A stretch of 64,000 nucleotides of DNA from assembly GCF_905475395.1 (NCBI RefSeq), contig NC_058337.1, forward strand, positions 90,638,368 through 90,702,367, given 5' to 3'. The position numbers were made by a program, and so were the translations under genes. The notes under the pieces are model-generated. The model did no database searches, had not been told where the DNA came from, and saw only the letters and a list, made by a program, of their open reading frames with translations. How positions within the stretch are numbered: position 1 is the stretch's first letter; each line of letters opens with the position of its first letter. This document shows, piece after piece, positions 1-14,589 of this stretch. This DNA is from Chrysoperla carnea. Lineage: Eukaryota; Arthropoda; Insecta; Neuroptera; Chrysopidae.

Positions 1-432
1 AACAGAATCAGTAAATGTTATTACGATGTTATTACACAGAGCAAAGTGGAACAGTAGAAGCGTGTTGGGCTTATCACGCTGGACCGAATCACTAGAAGCG
101 TACGAGTTTCAGATACTCTTGCTTAACATTTACAGTAATGGAAGCCTTCTCCTCTTTCTTTAACTCTTTGATGTAGACAATGAAGGCAAAATTTAGATAT
201 AAACACCTACATCAAGTCAACACACATGGAACACAACCCGATAGTGTTGTTTTGGATCATCACTCAGCTACCTAGCATGTATGCACAGATTATATTTACT
301 GAAAAACTAATATTTGTGGTTTTCTTCGAGGTAATTAAATCGAGATTCGAAAACCATACATTCGGATAGTGTTTTATTAGTTAATCAATGCACTTGTGCT
401 TACTGGATATACAATCTTTGTATGTGCTTTTT
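1..432. other. gene-free AT-rich DNA
   Basis: No exon, RNA gene or repeat copy was recognised here. The stretch ends at the left terminus of a dispersed repeat. Confidence 0.5.
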
Positions 433-974
433 ATACCATGCATATATGTAATATACAAGATATACTAAGTTTATTCCCAAGTTTGTAACACTTAAAAATT
501 GATGCTACCAACAAAATTTTGGTATAGATGTTCATAAAATCATCTAATCAGTCCATTTTCGGTTGTCCGTCTGTCCGCCCGTCCGTCTGTGAACACGATA
601 ACTCAAAAACGAAAAAAGATATCAAGCTGAAATTTATACAGCGGACTTAGGATGTAAAAAGTGAGGTCGAGTTCGTAAATTAGCAACATAGGTAAATTGG
701 GTCTTGGGACCCATATTGTAAACTGTTAGAGAACATTGTTAGAGAAGTTGAAATGTAAAAAATGTTACTTATAAAAAAATTTGTTTCAAACATTTTTTCG
801 TAAACATCACTGTTTACCCGTGAGGTTGCAAATTAGGCGCAAATTGTATTATATGGGAATATATAGCAATTTTGTCTGTGTGACATGTATGTATGTGTAA
901 TGTGATAGTCATCAACACTATTTATACATGGTATTCCAACAATTTACTCAATAAATTGTTTGTTTTCACTTGTT
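433..974 (+). repeat. dispersed repeat family R1 (TATACCATG ends), copy 1
   Basis: The left end reads ATACCATGCATATATG and the right part contains TTTATACATGGTAT, so the two are short inverted termini. Homology with the other copies continues about 40 bp past that right motif, to TTTTCACTTGTT. A CCGTC/CTGTC-rich stretch near 565-590 and the phrase AAAAAGTGAGGTCGAGTTCG near 655-675 are shared with the copies at 21438 and 39222, all in the same orientation. No coding sequence is visible. It is probably a non-autonomous mobile element; the class is unresolved. Confidence 0.75.
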
Positions 975-3900
975 TTCGTAATTGAATTTTCTGTAATAGT
1001 CTCAATTTTTATTTCTGTTCGAGTTTCACTTCCTGAATTTTTTGTTCTCCGCACTGATTTTTATTTTCAATTTGCTGTTATTAATTTATATTTTGCTGTT
1101 ATATTCTACTGTTTCTATTCTACAATTTTACTTTATTTTTATGTAATTTCATTTGATATAATTTGATTTTTCTATTATATTACAGGATTATTCACTTCTA
1201 CATTTGATTTTATTTTTTATATACATATTATGTATTCTGATTGACCTTCCATAAAATTATATAATATATGAAGTGTTTTTTCGTAAAATTAAGTTGTCAT
1301 CAAATATCAGTAATCGCATCTACACGATAATTGAATTTACAAATTAAGTAATTGTAGGTAGTGCAAGCAACAAACACTAACCCATTCTCAATAATAGTAT
1401 TTTTTGTCTTTTGTTACGAAGTGTATTATATGGAATATGTCAGACCTAGTTCGTTAAAATTATAATTTAAGTCAAGGTTCATATAATATCTACATAGTAT
1501 TATATTTTTTTAAGTTATTAAGTTAAGTAAATTGTTTTCTAGCTGCAATTAATAAATACATTTTATAAACTTCTAATAGTTATTTATATTTTTAATTACA
1601 AGTTTAAAATTAGATTAAAAAAATATTATATATTTATTTAAAAAAAAAAACATATAAAATATAATTATTATGTAATAAATTCATAATATCCGACAAATAA
1701 TTTGATATGACAATAGACACAAACTTATTTTGAAAATTTAATTAATATTCCCGCTTACTCATTTAAAAAATAAATATAAAAGTTACTGAATAATGACTGT
1801 AATTATTTTTAATCAAACTTGAACAGTCACTCACGCTTGTTTGCTTTTTTTTTGAAAAATGAAAATTTAATTTATGACATTTCCGTTGCTTTAAAACAAA
1901 GTTAAATTATATTCTTAGGTACAGAATGTTTCAAAAATGGTAAATGGCTTTGGCTTGTGCATGTACACATTCCTGCTTAAATGATTGTAACCTTAGATTA
2001 TTGGATTGTCTTAATTATTTTATGTATTTCTTAAAAAAAAAATAAGAAATAATAATTCACGATTTAAATGAGCAACCAAAATGGTGTCTGTGAGGTCTGC
2101 ATTACCTACTTGTTTATTGGCTTATACTTACTTCTTTCTAGTAGCAGTGAAATACATACTGCGGAATACGCTCGAGCATCGCACGCGTCTCACGACAGTA
2201 TTTGTACGTTATATTATGGCAATTTATTTCAGATAAATGAGCAAGAGCATGGATATGTATTTTGTCATTTTAGTGCTTACTTAGTTCGAAACCAGCAGCA
2301 GTCACTAATTTTTTTAAATTTTAAATTTATTATCATAACACTCCATCTGTTATCTTGAACGTTTCTTATTCTATTTTTTGATAACTCTGTATTGTTTTAA
2401 TTACGAGTTTGTAAGGTTGAATTTGCTTACTTTGGGGGAGATGGTGTATTGTGAAGTTTTAAGCCATTGCGTTCAAAGCTGGGACAATTTATTACGGAAA
2501 ACGGAGATATTATCGTAAACTATATATAAAAGTACAAGTTGAAATTTTACATGCACATATTTAGATACAAAAAATCTGCGATGCGCGAGCATGTTCCGAA
2601 GTCAAGTGATTTGTCTACGATTAGCAGTAGACTTTTTTCTGATGTCATAAGCTAGAAAATAAAGAGTCAAACCAGACTATTTCTCATATTATTGTATACA
2701 ATTATACATAATAAATATATACCAGCATTTTAGTGCCTACTTTTAATACTAGGTATGCTGTACAACATGTGATATCACAAGCAAGTAAATGAACAAACAG
2801 CTAATCCAAACTTTAGTTCATTTTTTAAGTAATTTTCAGTACCGCCACATTATATTTGTAATCAATTGATTAAAATCTTTTCTCATGTTGATTAGAATTT
2901 ATTAATAATATAAAATAAAAATAAAATAAAGTCCGTGCATAGAAAAAAAAAAAATAATATTAGTTATTTGCTCAGTCTCTTTACATTAAAAACATTACTT
3001 ATGTAAATAATACATATTTAAGAATTTTCTGAAAAACGGAAATTGAGCAATTTTAGCTTTTTAAACTAAAACCTTAGCAGGGTAGGTATTCTGATAGTTG
3101 TAGAACAAAAAAATGGAGTAATTGACTTCATCGCTGCACTTAGGTATGTGTTTTTATTGCTCATTGAAGTCTCCAATGTATAAATCATATTATAATCATG
3201 TATAAATATTAGAGAAAAGTTTCTGAAAGCGGACATCCTAACTTTAAAAAATCTATACATTATCTTATTGACGTTTAAAAATATTTTTTATATGAAATGG
3301 TATGGTATTGATTTGTTTGCCTTTACGTTTCCGTGCAAAAATTTATGTATGGAAAAATGCACTGTTTTGACATGTTTTAAAAACGAAACGTAAAGGTGGA
3401 AAGTGAGAAAATAAAAATTCAATCTAAATCTTACCTTTATGATGTATCAGTGGTATAGCTGTTGGACTGATATTCAAAAAAATCTGCCTTCGAAATCCCA
3501 ATCAGTGAATTTTAATTTTTTAATTATTTATAATAGTCTTTTAACCTACGTTAATAATTTTAATTTACGATTGATGAAATTTTAATTATTCATCTTGAAA
3601 TAAATAAAAATATTCAAAATATAAACCGCAGTTATTTCAAACTTTAAGTTTTTACTCCTGTCGACTGAAATATTATTAAGATTAGTTACACAAATTAGAG
3701 GTTTCATTTGCTTTAAATGGAAAATAGCCGCCAAAAGTAGGTATTTTGACAGTAATTATATAGTGTTTTAAACGCTCAAAGCTTCTGAAAATTTTAGAAT
3801 ACACTATTTTTAGCCTGTGAAAAAATTCGTTAAATTTTATCAAAAAGTGAAGTCAGGCGAGAACTATCTTAAATATTTAATTGCTATCATTCAGAATGAC

Positions 3901-4552
3901 TTGCGTGAGTTAAATGAAGCTAGAGCAACCAAATTTAATTAATAATCTTCAACTATGTAATGTACTTTGATCAATCAATCTTTCGCATGCATTTATTATA
4001 TTAATAAAGTGTTACAAATATTATTTTATTTAATTGAATCAAATATAATTGATAGATAAATTTATTAAATCGTAAAAATCATTTAATAATTAATATAATA
4101 AGTATAGTAAGTATATATTTAAAATCGCCTCCAGTTGTTAACAAATTGTTTATTTTACTTATAGTAATTATTTTAGTTGAAATTAAATATATTGTGTGTT
4201 TACATAGAATCTTTAGTTTTAAGATTTTATATAAGATTCATATCTTATTTATAATACTTAAGACATTTGTTTTATAAAATGTTTTTCATTTTGTTTTTTT
4301 TTTTTTTTTAAATTTTTGCATGCAATAACGACTTTATTTCATTTAATTTATTTATTTGAAAATATTTATACAAATTGTACCAACAATGTATTATGAAGAA
4401 TATAGAGTTTATTATATAATCGACTAATTCATAATACGTTTCATATGCAGATAAATTTATTTAAATTTTAAGATATTCCAATTTTTTTTTTCTTTTGATA
4501 ATTATGAACCCTTCATAATATTATTTTATTAAAAAAATACAGCAACTGTATA
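975..4552. other. gene-free AT-rich DNA
   Basis: Only short spurious open frames occur, with no recognisable protein similarity. The one structured element I see is the tRNA-like stretch at 3436..3515, listed separately. Confidence 0.5.
3436..3515 (+). repeat. possible tRNA-derived SINE head
   Basis: The sequence TCAGTGGTATAGCTGTTGGA resembles a pol III A box. About 40 bp later CCTTCGAAATCCC resembles a B box (GGTTCGAATCC). It is followed by a T/A-rich tail. Stem pairing is too poor for a working tRNA. It could be a decayed SINE or chance. Confidence 0.35.
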
Positions 4553-5152
4553 TGAAAAAAAAAACCTTTCAACAAAAAGAAAACCGACTTCAAAAGGAAA
4601 CCTTTTCCAAAACAAGTGAATATGCACTAAAAAGTAAAAAAATAACGATAATATAATGTTTCTAGAATTATTGTTAATTTTGGAGTCGGTGTTAGCCAAG
4701 GAAACAACTCTGTCAGAACAGTTTGCTACATTAGCTACAAAAATAATAATAATTTTCACTACATTATATTATCGTTATTTTTTTACTTTTTCTTGCATAT
4801 TAATTTTATTTTTGTTGAAAGTTTTTTTTTTATTTTGTGATTTTTAGTGAATCTAAAGTACACTTACTAATTTGTCACTAAAAAAGGAATCATCGAAATC
4901 GGTTGGCGTGATATTGAGTTATTGATCCTCTTGTTGTGCATACTTAATCAAAATTTAAGGCTTTGATGGTTTTCTCATGGATGCCGTTGTCAGAACGGGA
5001 CGAAAATGAAATGGAATCACACGAGAAGCACCAGCTTTCAAATAGATAACTATCAAAATCGGTTCATCCAGTCAAAAGTTAAGAGGTAACACACATTAAA
5101 AAAATACAGTCGAATTGGTAACCTCCTCCTTTTTGTTTGAAGTCGTTTTACA
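4553..5152 (+). repeat. foldback repeat family R2 (GAAGTCGG ends), copy 1
   Basis: The left end carries ACCGACTTCAAAA and the right end TTTGAAGTCG, an inverted pair. The left 280 bp fold back on themselves: a GATAATATAATG block at about 4648-4659 pairs with CATTATATTATC at about 4763-4775. The right 300 bp are a unique tail with the phrases GTCAGAACGGGACGAAAATG and CAAAATCGGTTCATCCAGTC. The loop between the arms, AAGGAAACAACTCTGTCAG onward, lies in the opposite orientation to the loop of the copy at 18301. Confidence 0.8.
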
Positions 5153-8100
5153 AAATATATAAGAGTGTCGTATATATACTTCAAATATACTATATATACT
5201 TCAAATTTTGAACCATTTTTGAGTGTTTTTCAAAATTTGACAATAAAAATTTTATACTTGGACTATCGTTTATTAATGTTAAAGTAGCTAGATATCTAGA
5301 TTGAATTTTGATAAGTCAGAAATAACCGGTCCATAATGTATCGAAATTTGTATCTGATTTCTGAATTGGTTCTTAGTATCTGCAATGGGAGGAATAGGTG
5401 ATAACGGTACGGTTGGTTGAGAACAAAGCGAAAAATGATTAACTGTGCCTCAAGCTTCTAAAGTTCATAGTCCAAAATTGAAAAACTAGATTACCATAAA
5501 AGTTCACTTTTCTATCTTCATCCATTTTCGAAATGGCCGACAGTCTGGATCATAGTCATTTCACTTCTGCTGGCTCACGGTCTAGAACTATATAAAACTT
5601 CTTCAATTGATTTTGTCTTAAATAAAATGTCTTAATAAAATTTAGGCATTTCTAAATATTTTCTTTAAGCTTAAACTTTTCATGGACTTTTAATTAGAAA
5701 CAAGAGTCCAATTGTGGATTTAATTATTTTAGAATATTCTACTGAAATAATACTAATTGTTTCATTAATTTTTGTCTCATTTCGTGTAATTAAAACATTA
5801 TAAATAAATTAGCTGTGGATATTAAATGATAAACACTCTGTTTTTAAGGTACTTAGTGTAAATAATAAATATAATCTTTATGATAATTATACATACTTTC
5901 ATACTTTTAAAATTTATTGATAATTATAGATAAAACTAGAATGAAAAAATTATAATATATAATATCTATTAATTTACTGACGAAAGTTCTAAAAACCTAG
6001 AAAATTTAAAATGTAACAAATTCGATTGCAATTTGAGCTAATGAAACTTCACTTTTACAATTTACAGCGATGAATAACAGTGAACAGATTTACGTTCACC
6101 GTAATTATAAGGTCACACTTTTAAAGAGACAGAGTTGCATTTTATTATATACAAGGCCAGAATTCAGAGTAAATTGGGAGTTAATATAAGCAAAATATTT
6201 TATCCCTTGGAAAGTACTAGGGAAGTTAAAAATCTACTCTCAATTTGCCCAATTTTTGTATTTCTGACAGTTCTTGAATTTTTCATTGTTTTCCATATTG
6301 CGTTTTTCATATTTTCCAGAAAAATGTTGAATTATGCATTATTTATTTTCGCGGCATTTGAGCACCTTCAGCGCCCTCAGTAATTTGTAGATTTTTATGA
6401 CGGGGACGCTTATATTTAAATATGCTTACGGGAGCAAAATTCTTTCATCCACCTCCGGTACGAAGTACGTACGAACACTCTAACAGAGAGTTGATGTCAC
6501 CGTTTTATACTGTAATTACAATGCGGAAAATCATATTAAAATTGATTCCATAAAACTCAAAATACGGAGCAAGTACATGGAAATAAGAAATAACCCTTTG
6601 TAATTTATAGAGCGAGGAATACATTAATTTCGATATTTTTTTTTTTCAAGAAATATTAAGCAAGCTTCGATAAAAGCATGGGAATCATGGCACATGAAGT
6701 GTATTCCATGATTAAACATCATAATGTAGCATATGAGTCACACTCTAATGTACTTAAAATCAATTCCACTGAAGTTTAAGATTCCTTCAACTGGTAAAAA
6801 CTTCAACTGACATAAATGTCAGTTTTTTGTATTTTATAAATACGTATTTCGACTACCAATTCAAATTCGAAATTTATTTCGAAATATCCTAGAGTTCTTA
6901 TTTGTTATCTTCGATAATATTTATATTCAACTGACATATTTATTGTATTTCACAGATACAAATATCTGTAGAGAAAATAGAGAATGAACTAAGGTGAACT
7001 GTACTCTTGGTACTACAACTTACCCTTTAATAAAATATATACCTACCTATGTAGATAATTAAGATTTTGTAATGGTTTTAATGTATTTGAAAAATTATGT
7101 TTACTAGAGAATTTTTTAAAAGTCATTCCGTTATCTTATTAAATAATCAATACACGTGAGTATTAGGTATTATTATTATTTTTTGGACAATAATTTAAAA
7201 AGGAATCGTGCGGTTACCTTGGTAGCAACTTGTTATTATACCATTAAATTTGGTAAGCATACATTAATTAGTTTGATTGATTACTTTATTTTAAAAATTT
7301 TCGTAGCTGTAACGCTAGTATATTACAACACAAATTATTTTTTCTAAACTTTATGATTTTTAACACCTTGCATGCTACTTGATAATATAGAGATAATATC
7401 TGCCATCCGAAAATTCGATGAAGAGTATTTAATGGTTCTTTAAGTTTTAAACATACATTACGTCACAATTTTTATTGTTGATGTAAGTAAAAACAGTTAT
7501 TCTTCATAGTTCTCGTAAACAGTTCTTCTTCAAAATTCTTTAAATACATTCCTACATATCTCGGGAGTGTTTTCTTGAACCGTTTCCCTGATTATCTGCT
7601 CTAAATGCTCTACATTTCAAAACGACCATTTACATTCCTATTTAACTTTTTTAATTTATGTACACTCTGTCATTTTATGTCAAAAGTTAATAGCTGAATG
7701 TTAATATTTTCGAAAACAGTGATTTTTATCAAGAATAACTTTCTTCGATAACCTTTTAATAGAAAAGTTTTCTAAATGTAGCCAACTTATGAAGACACTC
7801 TGTATATATTCAGTTTTCCATTATTTCACTACCATTGTTCTTCATTGCCACACCCCGCCATAAATATTCAAAGTCTTATCTGTTGCATAAATATATTTAT
7901 TTAATTAAGAAAACTGAAGATAATATTTGAGATAGATAGTTTATTTTTATAGATAGATAGTTTATATTTATATAATAAATTAATTCATTAATTATTATGG
8001 AATTTTCTTTTTTATATTACTGCCTTGCCGTGTAAATGAATCACCCATAGTTGTTGTAAATATCATGTGAAGTAATAAGTATAAAGTGTATTCTATGCAA

Positions 8101-10442
8101 CTAGATTACGTATTTTAGGGACATTTAAAAATAAAAATAAATTATGAGTGAATGATGATATTAATAAAAAAGAGTTATTTTTTTAACTAAAAATTCTATA
8201 TGATTATTTAAAAAATTATATTTGCAATTATGAGGACGAATTAGAATCAAATATCGAAAATTTGAGTCCTTGGAATACCCTGCCTACCTTTTACATGCAA
8301 GAAATATGAAATTTCCATAAAATATAGGTAAAAAATACAGAAAAGCACATGTATTTACCATTCATTCGGAAAAATTTTCGGATTTTTTTAAGCCAAATGA
8401 AATATTTTCTATGCCTTTTAGGCAGTTTTACACAAAAAATGATATTGCTACTTTTTCGTTTTAAGCTGCTCAATTTCGAGCTAAGAACCTACTGTTTTAT
8501 GTTTGGAAAATTCAAAAAAGATCATTTTCAAGGATAAGTAAAATCCTGAATAGTAAAGACGATTGTTTTAATATTTCCTTATCCAATAGTGAAAAGTGTA
8601 TCTTAGCTAAATAAATTTTACATAAATAAAACTATGGGCAGAGCATGTAATTTACCTGACTGACTTGAACATTGCATCTAATTCCATTGTATAATTTTAA
8701 AGACCGATATTTCACGACTACGTCTGTTAGTGTAAAAGAACTTCAACGTAACATTCTATTACTTTTGCATCATAAAATAATATTTTCAGTTAAAACAGCA
8801 CGAAAAATGTGACAATTGATTATCATAAGTAGTAAGATTTCCAACGCAAAAGCTTGAAAAATATTCAAACACATCACATACTTTCCGATACTACATCAAT
8901 TTAAGGCTTCTGTCGAAATAATAATTCCAATATTATGAACACACAAGAAAAAATCTACTTTTTGAATATCAACTTCAAGCATTAAGAACACGTAACATGT
9001 TTTGAAACGATACATTTTTTATAAACATTAATGTCTATTTGTATAAAATTACAAATTTGAAATTTAAAAAAAAAACTTATTTCATAAATTTATTTTATCT
9101 ATTTTAATAATATCGAGTAAAATCGAGATCAAGTGACATTAAATAAAAAAAATTAAATATTCATTATAGCTTTATAATCATGTGTAATATTTTATTAAAA
9201 AATAATAAATATAGAACACACATTATAATATATTTTTATTGTACTTAGTCATTTAACAATTTAAAAAATATATTATTTATATACTTAATTGTTTAAAACT
9301 TTGAATTATTATGTATAAGCTAGTCTTTTAATTTCATTATTTCGTATCATACTTAGGCCTTTTTTTCAATGGACACTCTGGGTAAATGTTCAGGGCCCCA
9401 TAAACGACGGGGACCTAGCCCAGCTCGCAAAGTGTCATTCTTTGAAACCATCGCTCCATTCTAAACATTAATTACATGATTCAATGCTAAGATATTTGAT
9501 TTGCAATGCGTAATGTAACTGGCAATATTTGTATGCATGTATTGACTAAGTAACGTCCTTCCAAATTCAACATAGGAGACCGCCTAAGAAGGTAGACTAC
9601 TTATTTATACACTCTGAAAGGGTTTCATGAGCCGAATACGTATAATAAATTTACATCGGATGGCATGCATGTTTATGGAAAGCATGGCCTGATTTTCCCA
9701 TCTCTTCCACCATATTTGACAAATATACTTTTTTTAGTTTTGGGATTTGACATATAACATACTTTCGATTGGGATTTAAGTGTGATAACGTATATCAGGA
9801 AGATATGAATGAATTCAAAGAGTAGTTTTTTAAAATTAATTTCGCTTATTTTAGAAATTTTATGAATGCCGGCCTCAAGTGGGTAATAAGATGGCATGAA
9901 ATTTGAAGGTTAACAACTACAAACGGGTTTAAAACGACAAATAATAATTATTTTTATTGTAATCAATTTATAACTAGAAGATTCAATAATGTTTTTTATA
10001 GAATTCAATTGAAATTTCAATATCTTGGATCAAAATTCATAATTAAATGGTTTAATATCAGTATTCCATCGATTTACCTATAAATCATATACAAGCTTTT
10101 AAATCGTCTGTTTATAAATACGAATTTGTATAAATACAATTATTCCTGAAAAAGACGTTATATTTGACATAGTAAGATAATATCGTATTTTTAAGAAAAT
10201 AATTTAAAGAAACGAATTGTTATCTTTATTCACGGTATTTTTGATGTTAAATGACATATTTAAAACATATAGAAGTAAATATTTCGTACTCCATTGTATA
10301 TGGCTAGACCATTATACTAAAGTTCTTTAAGACAGATTGAATATTCCTCCAACCACACAAAAAAAATGAATTTTTGATTATGTATAGTGATTACAATCAA
10401 ATAACAAGTGAAATTTACAAAATTTAAAAACTCAAATTTTTC
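5153..10442. other. gene-free AT-rich DNA
   Basis: No exon, RNA gene or confident repeat copy was recognised. GATAGATAG-type simple sequence lies near 7930-7975. A less AT-rich patch near 9385-9470 resembles no gene I know and may be a repeat relic. Confidence 0.45.
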
Positions 10443-10632
10443 AGGTACGGAACCCTAAACTTGCACTTGAAATATAGCTAATAACATTCTTCGTTAAATT
10501 ATCTTTCAAACGAGTTAAAAAATATTAAAATCGGTTCATCCGTTTAGGCACTTCGATGCCACAGACCGACACACACACACACACACATACATAGCGGTCA
10601 AACTTATAACACCCCTTTTTTAGTTCGGACGT
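10443..10632 (+). repeat. dispersed repeat family R3 (CGGTCAAACTTATAACACC end), copy 1
   Basis: It starts at GGTACGGAACCCTAAACTTG and ends at ATAGCGGTCAAACTTATAAC, with an (AC)n run at about 10569-10587 in between. The same two end phrases recur at 51391..51690, and the first recurs at 52397. The pattern matches a common short insect element by recollection. No coding sequence. Confidence 0.7.
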
Positions 10633-13612
10633 TAAAAATAGTTTATATTTCTTAAGTGAGCCAAATTTTGGGATTTTTTTTGTCCAGAAAATCATTGCTC
10701 GCAAATATGCCCAGAATTATTCGAAAGAAAAAAAAATTGTATTACTGATTAAAGGGTTGTTCGTAAAATACAAACTATTCCAAAAGAAAAAAAAACTTTC
10801 AACGTTTTACATTTCCAACAGATGATGCCAATTATGCTGTAATCTAAAACAAGGCTTTCTTATGGATAATTATTTTGATTCAAATTTTTATTTCTTGCTA
10901 CAGAAAATTTACTTTTACTTTTACCGATTTAGATAAAAAACGAAAAATTATTTTTGAATGGACATCTTTTAGGTATAATATATTGTTTTTATATAACAAC
11001 AGTGATTATTAAAAGAGAAGTACCTTCATAATATATCAAAAAAGATTTATTCATCTGAAATTTTATCTTATCAATTTACAAGAAATACACATAGACAATA
11101 AAATAACATATTGTTTTATAAAAGTATATTTTATTATTTAATATGTAGATAATAAATGGTAGACAGAGTCGCACGTATTGTTTTTTGGCTAAAGTAGTGA
11201 TGTTTATTTCTTCATAACTGATTAAATTATCAATCGCTTGTATTAACTTGACACATGTTTGAAGTAAATTCAATTTTGCATCGACTATCATCTATTTCTG
11301 AGTGTCTTAACAGTAGAAAGAGGAAGGTACACGCAAATAAAATATGAAATAGAAATTTGAATTATGGTGTAGGTCACGGGAAGGCATTTTACAAACCTGA
11401 GCGGTGGCTTTGATTTATAACTTGAAAATATGGTTCTAAAAAACTAAGAAAATAATTTTATGAACTATAAAATAAATTTGAATATAATGTAAAATTCAAT
11501 GTTATTAGTAGGATGTTTTATAAACATATTCGCATGTAAATTAAGTATATGAACTTTTTATGCATATTTAGTGCTTCGCTTTCTAGAATTGTGCGTCCTT
11601 AAACTGTGGCCGCCCTTGGCCTACTCACGGGCCTAAGCCTTAATTCTTCAATGGTTAAATTAGTAATGTGATCTGTGTGGTCAATGAACCTAAAAAATTT
11701 TACATTAAGTGCATGCTTTCATTTTCACAATTTCATTTATTATTCAATTTATTTTAATAATTGATTCTTTTAAAATTTCTCTGTTTACGATCCTGTATTA
11801 TTTTATTAGAGAAATTCTACCATGTCCAAATCTACGTATATGTTTAATGCTAATTATATAAAATAAATAATATAGAAACATTATACTTATTAATAAAATA
11901 TGTAGGTGTACACTGATCTCTTTTGAAAATTACCTACCAGATTCTACTATTCACAAACTATAGGAGAAGGTGTAATACTAGAATAAAATTGTAGATAGCA
12001 CCTGGAATATAAATGTATTTATGTGCTTTTAAATGCTATGAATTATATTATTTTACTTCTCTTGATAATTCTTAAAAATTTGATGAATAATTGGGGACAA
12101 CATTTCTCAGTAATTCTTTCAGATGCTGGTTTTAGTAAATACTGACCGATGTTTGGATTTCACGAATTTTAAAGTCGAAGAGTGGTACAAATCGATTCCT
12201 CAAGAGCACAATGTCATCTGAATGTCAACTTTTGACATTTGCATAGTTATTGTTATAGCGACAAATGAAGAATCCAAAATAAAAAGTCGTGGTTATGGGT
12301 ATAGAAGAAGGTTTCATCATTGTCAATTCATTGTTTATAAATCGAATCTAGGGGAGATCAACAGATGCGGTAATATCCCTCATTGAAATGGATTATCGTC
12401 ATACATAAATAAACTAGAAGCAAACAGTCTTGGAGTACAGAATTTATACAAAGCTGAACAGCGAAGCTAGCGAAATGATGCCAGATACCCTAGTTTGTTG
12501 TTACAAAATGGAAAGGCAAAATATTAGCAATTTCAAAAAAGCTAAAATATCTTGAAAATTCTCTTGGTACTGGAAAACAATCTCTCAATAGGTGAAACGT
12601 ACAGAGTCACACAAATCCTTAAAATTAAAAAATTTTCAATTAGGAAAAGTGACAATTTACACGATTAGGACTGCAAGAACAGGCTTAAATTGGATTTCAA
12701 CCGGCTTTGAATTGATCAAGGCTTTTAATAAATATATAAATATTAAGAAACCATAGTAATTTACAGCAAAGCTGTCATAATATGAATGAAAGATCGCAAT
12801 TTTTTAGCGATCTATCTATTAGTTATTCCGTAAAGCACTTTCATTAACTGCTTGACATCATTAGCATTATCCAAATAGATACAACGTAGTGATGACCTGT
12901 ACAGAAGTGTCCCGGAAGAGAGAAAAATAAATCTCCAAACACTAGACTCCGTACATGGTATGTGAAGATCAGATGGAAAAGATTGCAGCAGATTGATCAA
13001 ATTATCTTGTTGAAACACAAGAATAGATGACAGAGGCATGATACTGTGGCCAGAAACACAGAAAATAGTGTATATGCATTACCTCCGGAGTACTCACAAG
13101 AAATTGTACAATAAAGGTAAACAATTGAGCACATATTGCGCTACTCCTCAACGATACAAAACTAACCATTAAGTAAGTGCAGTTTTCTAAGGGAGCTGCG
13201 GAAAGGAGGTTTAAATATAATTAGAATGGTACCTACTCTAAACGGGCCATATCTTGAAACGTAAATGTTTTGGCGGACCTTTTACAGCTAACGCCCAGCC
13301 GGATCCAGATTAAAGTACAAAGGCAACATAATTATTTACAATAGAGTAGTTTCTGTTATTTATAATTTAATAAAAATGTAATTAATAGTTATAGATAACA
13401 GAAATAATATTTGATTTTTTAATGTTAGGTATTTATCATAAAGAGTTTGTGAAATATCGAAGCTGGATAATAACCAAAGAATATTTCATTTTAGACATAT
13501 GTAATCATATAAACTTTTCGAATCATGACGAAATCAAATGTTTTAGCTATTTAACGACCCATGGCGTAGGTTTTCAGTGATTAATTTGATTACGCAACTT
13601 TACATTGTAAAA
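10633..13612. other. gene-free AT-rich DNA
   Basis: Nothing recognisable as a gene. Between 12160 and 13330 the composition is less AT-skewed than around it, which suggests an old inserted element, but I could not identify a protein in either strand. Confidence 0.4.
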
Positions 13613-13870
13613 TCATCGCTGGGAAATTTTTAGTATATAATGGTATGATTTAAAATTTAATATCATTATAGTAGATAATGATGAGGTTTGGCTTAAATCT
13701 GTAAGACAAGATATGGTCATGACAGAGTTTAAATTATTCTTGGAATAAATACAGTTTGGAAGAGTATTCCACAGAGAAATACTTATTTTATATGTCATTG
13801 TCCACAGACTATAGAAATTACCCAGTACCTTGTACGATATTATTTCTTGGACGTAAAGCAACATAAACAA
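13613..13870 (-). mobile_element. possible decayed LINE C-terminal fragment
   Basis: An 85-codon open stretch contains SLWNTLPNCIYSKNNLNSV. This resembles the WNxLP motif found near the C-terminus of many non-LTR reverse transcriptases, where a few residues later a hydrophobic helix follows. No catalytic RT motif is seen upstream. The match rests on one short motif. Confidence 0.25.
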
Positions 13871-14589
13871 TTAATTTCTCTGAATTTTTTGCTCTAAGGC
13901 TTGGACAATTTGTCAAAGAAATTGGTTTATTTGAGGAGAAAATAATTTTTAGTTTTTGGAATCTACATGTTTTGTACCGTTTCTTAAAATAAATTTCAAG
14001 ATTGAAACTATTAAAAATTTTCCTGGTGGTAAAGAATCTATGTGTTTTTCAGAGTAGACAAAAATCCGAAATTTTGAATAAAAATCATGTGTATAGTTTT
14101 CTCGATTATGTTGGGTTTAAATCTTTTAGTCATAGTCAAATAAAAGAAGTTTTTATAAAAATCATATTTTGCCCCAGGAAATGTGATTCAAAATTATGTA
14201 TTTTAAGGTAAAAATATTTTAACACAACATTTTTTCAAATTATTCGATTCGCCAATTTTTTTAAATTAGTTCTTTAAATGATATTTCAATGTTTAACGAA
14301 TTGTCAATACCTAATTGAAATCAGACTATTCAAAAATAGAAATTCAAGTTGTTTGCTGGTTATAATTTAAATCACCCAAAAAATTGCGTAGGATACTTAA
14401 TTACGTAAATTTACATTTATAATGGAAATTGATTGCAATCAGACATGTAAGTAATTTAATTTATACAATTCATATTAAGTCTATTCTATTTATTAATAAA
14501 ATATACGTATACAATGAATCATTGTTATAATATATGCATATAGTAGTAGGTACCTACTTACATTTACATTGTTCAATTATTATTATTAC
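13871..14589. other. gene-free AT-rich DNA
   Basis: Nothing recognisable. The stretch ends where repeat family R4 begins. Confidence 0.45.

Noticed and set aside
2068..2358. 96-codon open frame with a hydrophobic start
   Set aside because: The composition is what AT-rich DNA gives by chance. No family similarity, no promoter or polyadenylation context.
4529..4847. Opposed 63- and 76-codon frames near 4.5-4.8 kb
   Set aside because: Both lie in the palindromic part of the R2 foldback repeat and mirror each other; they carry no family signal.
10569..10587. (AC)n run as a CRISPR-like or regulatory array
   Set aside because: It is a simple microsatellite inside an R3 repeat copy.
12812..13039. 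75-codon minus-strand frame as a protein exon or LINE piece
   Set aside because: No motif of reverse transcriptase, endonuclease or any cuticle family could be recognised.
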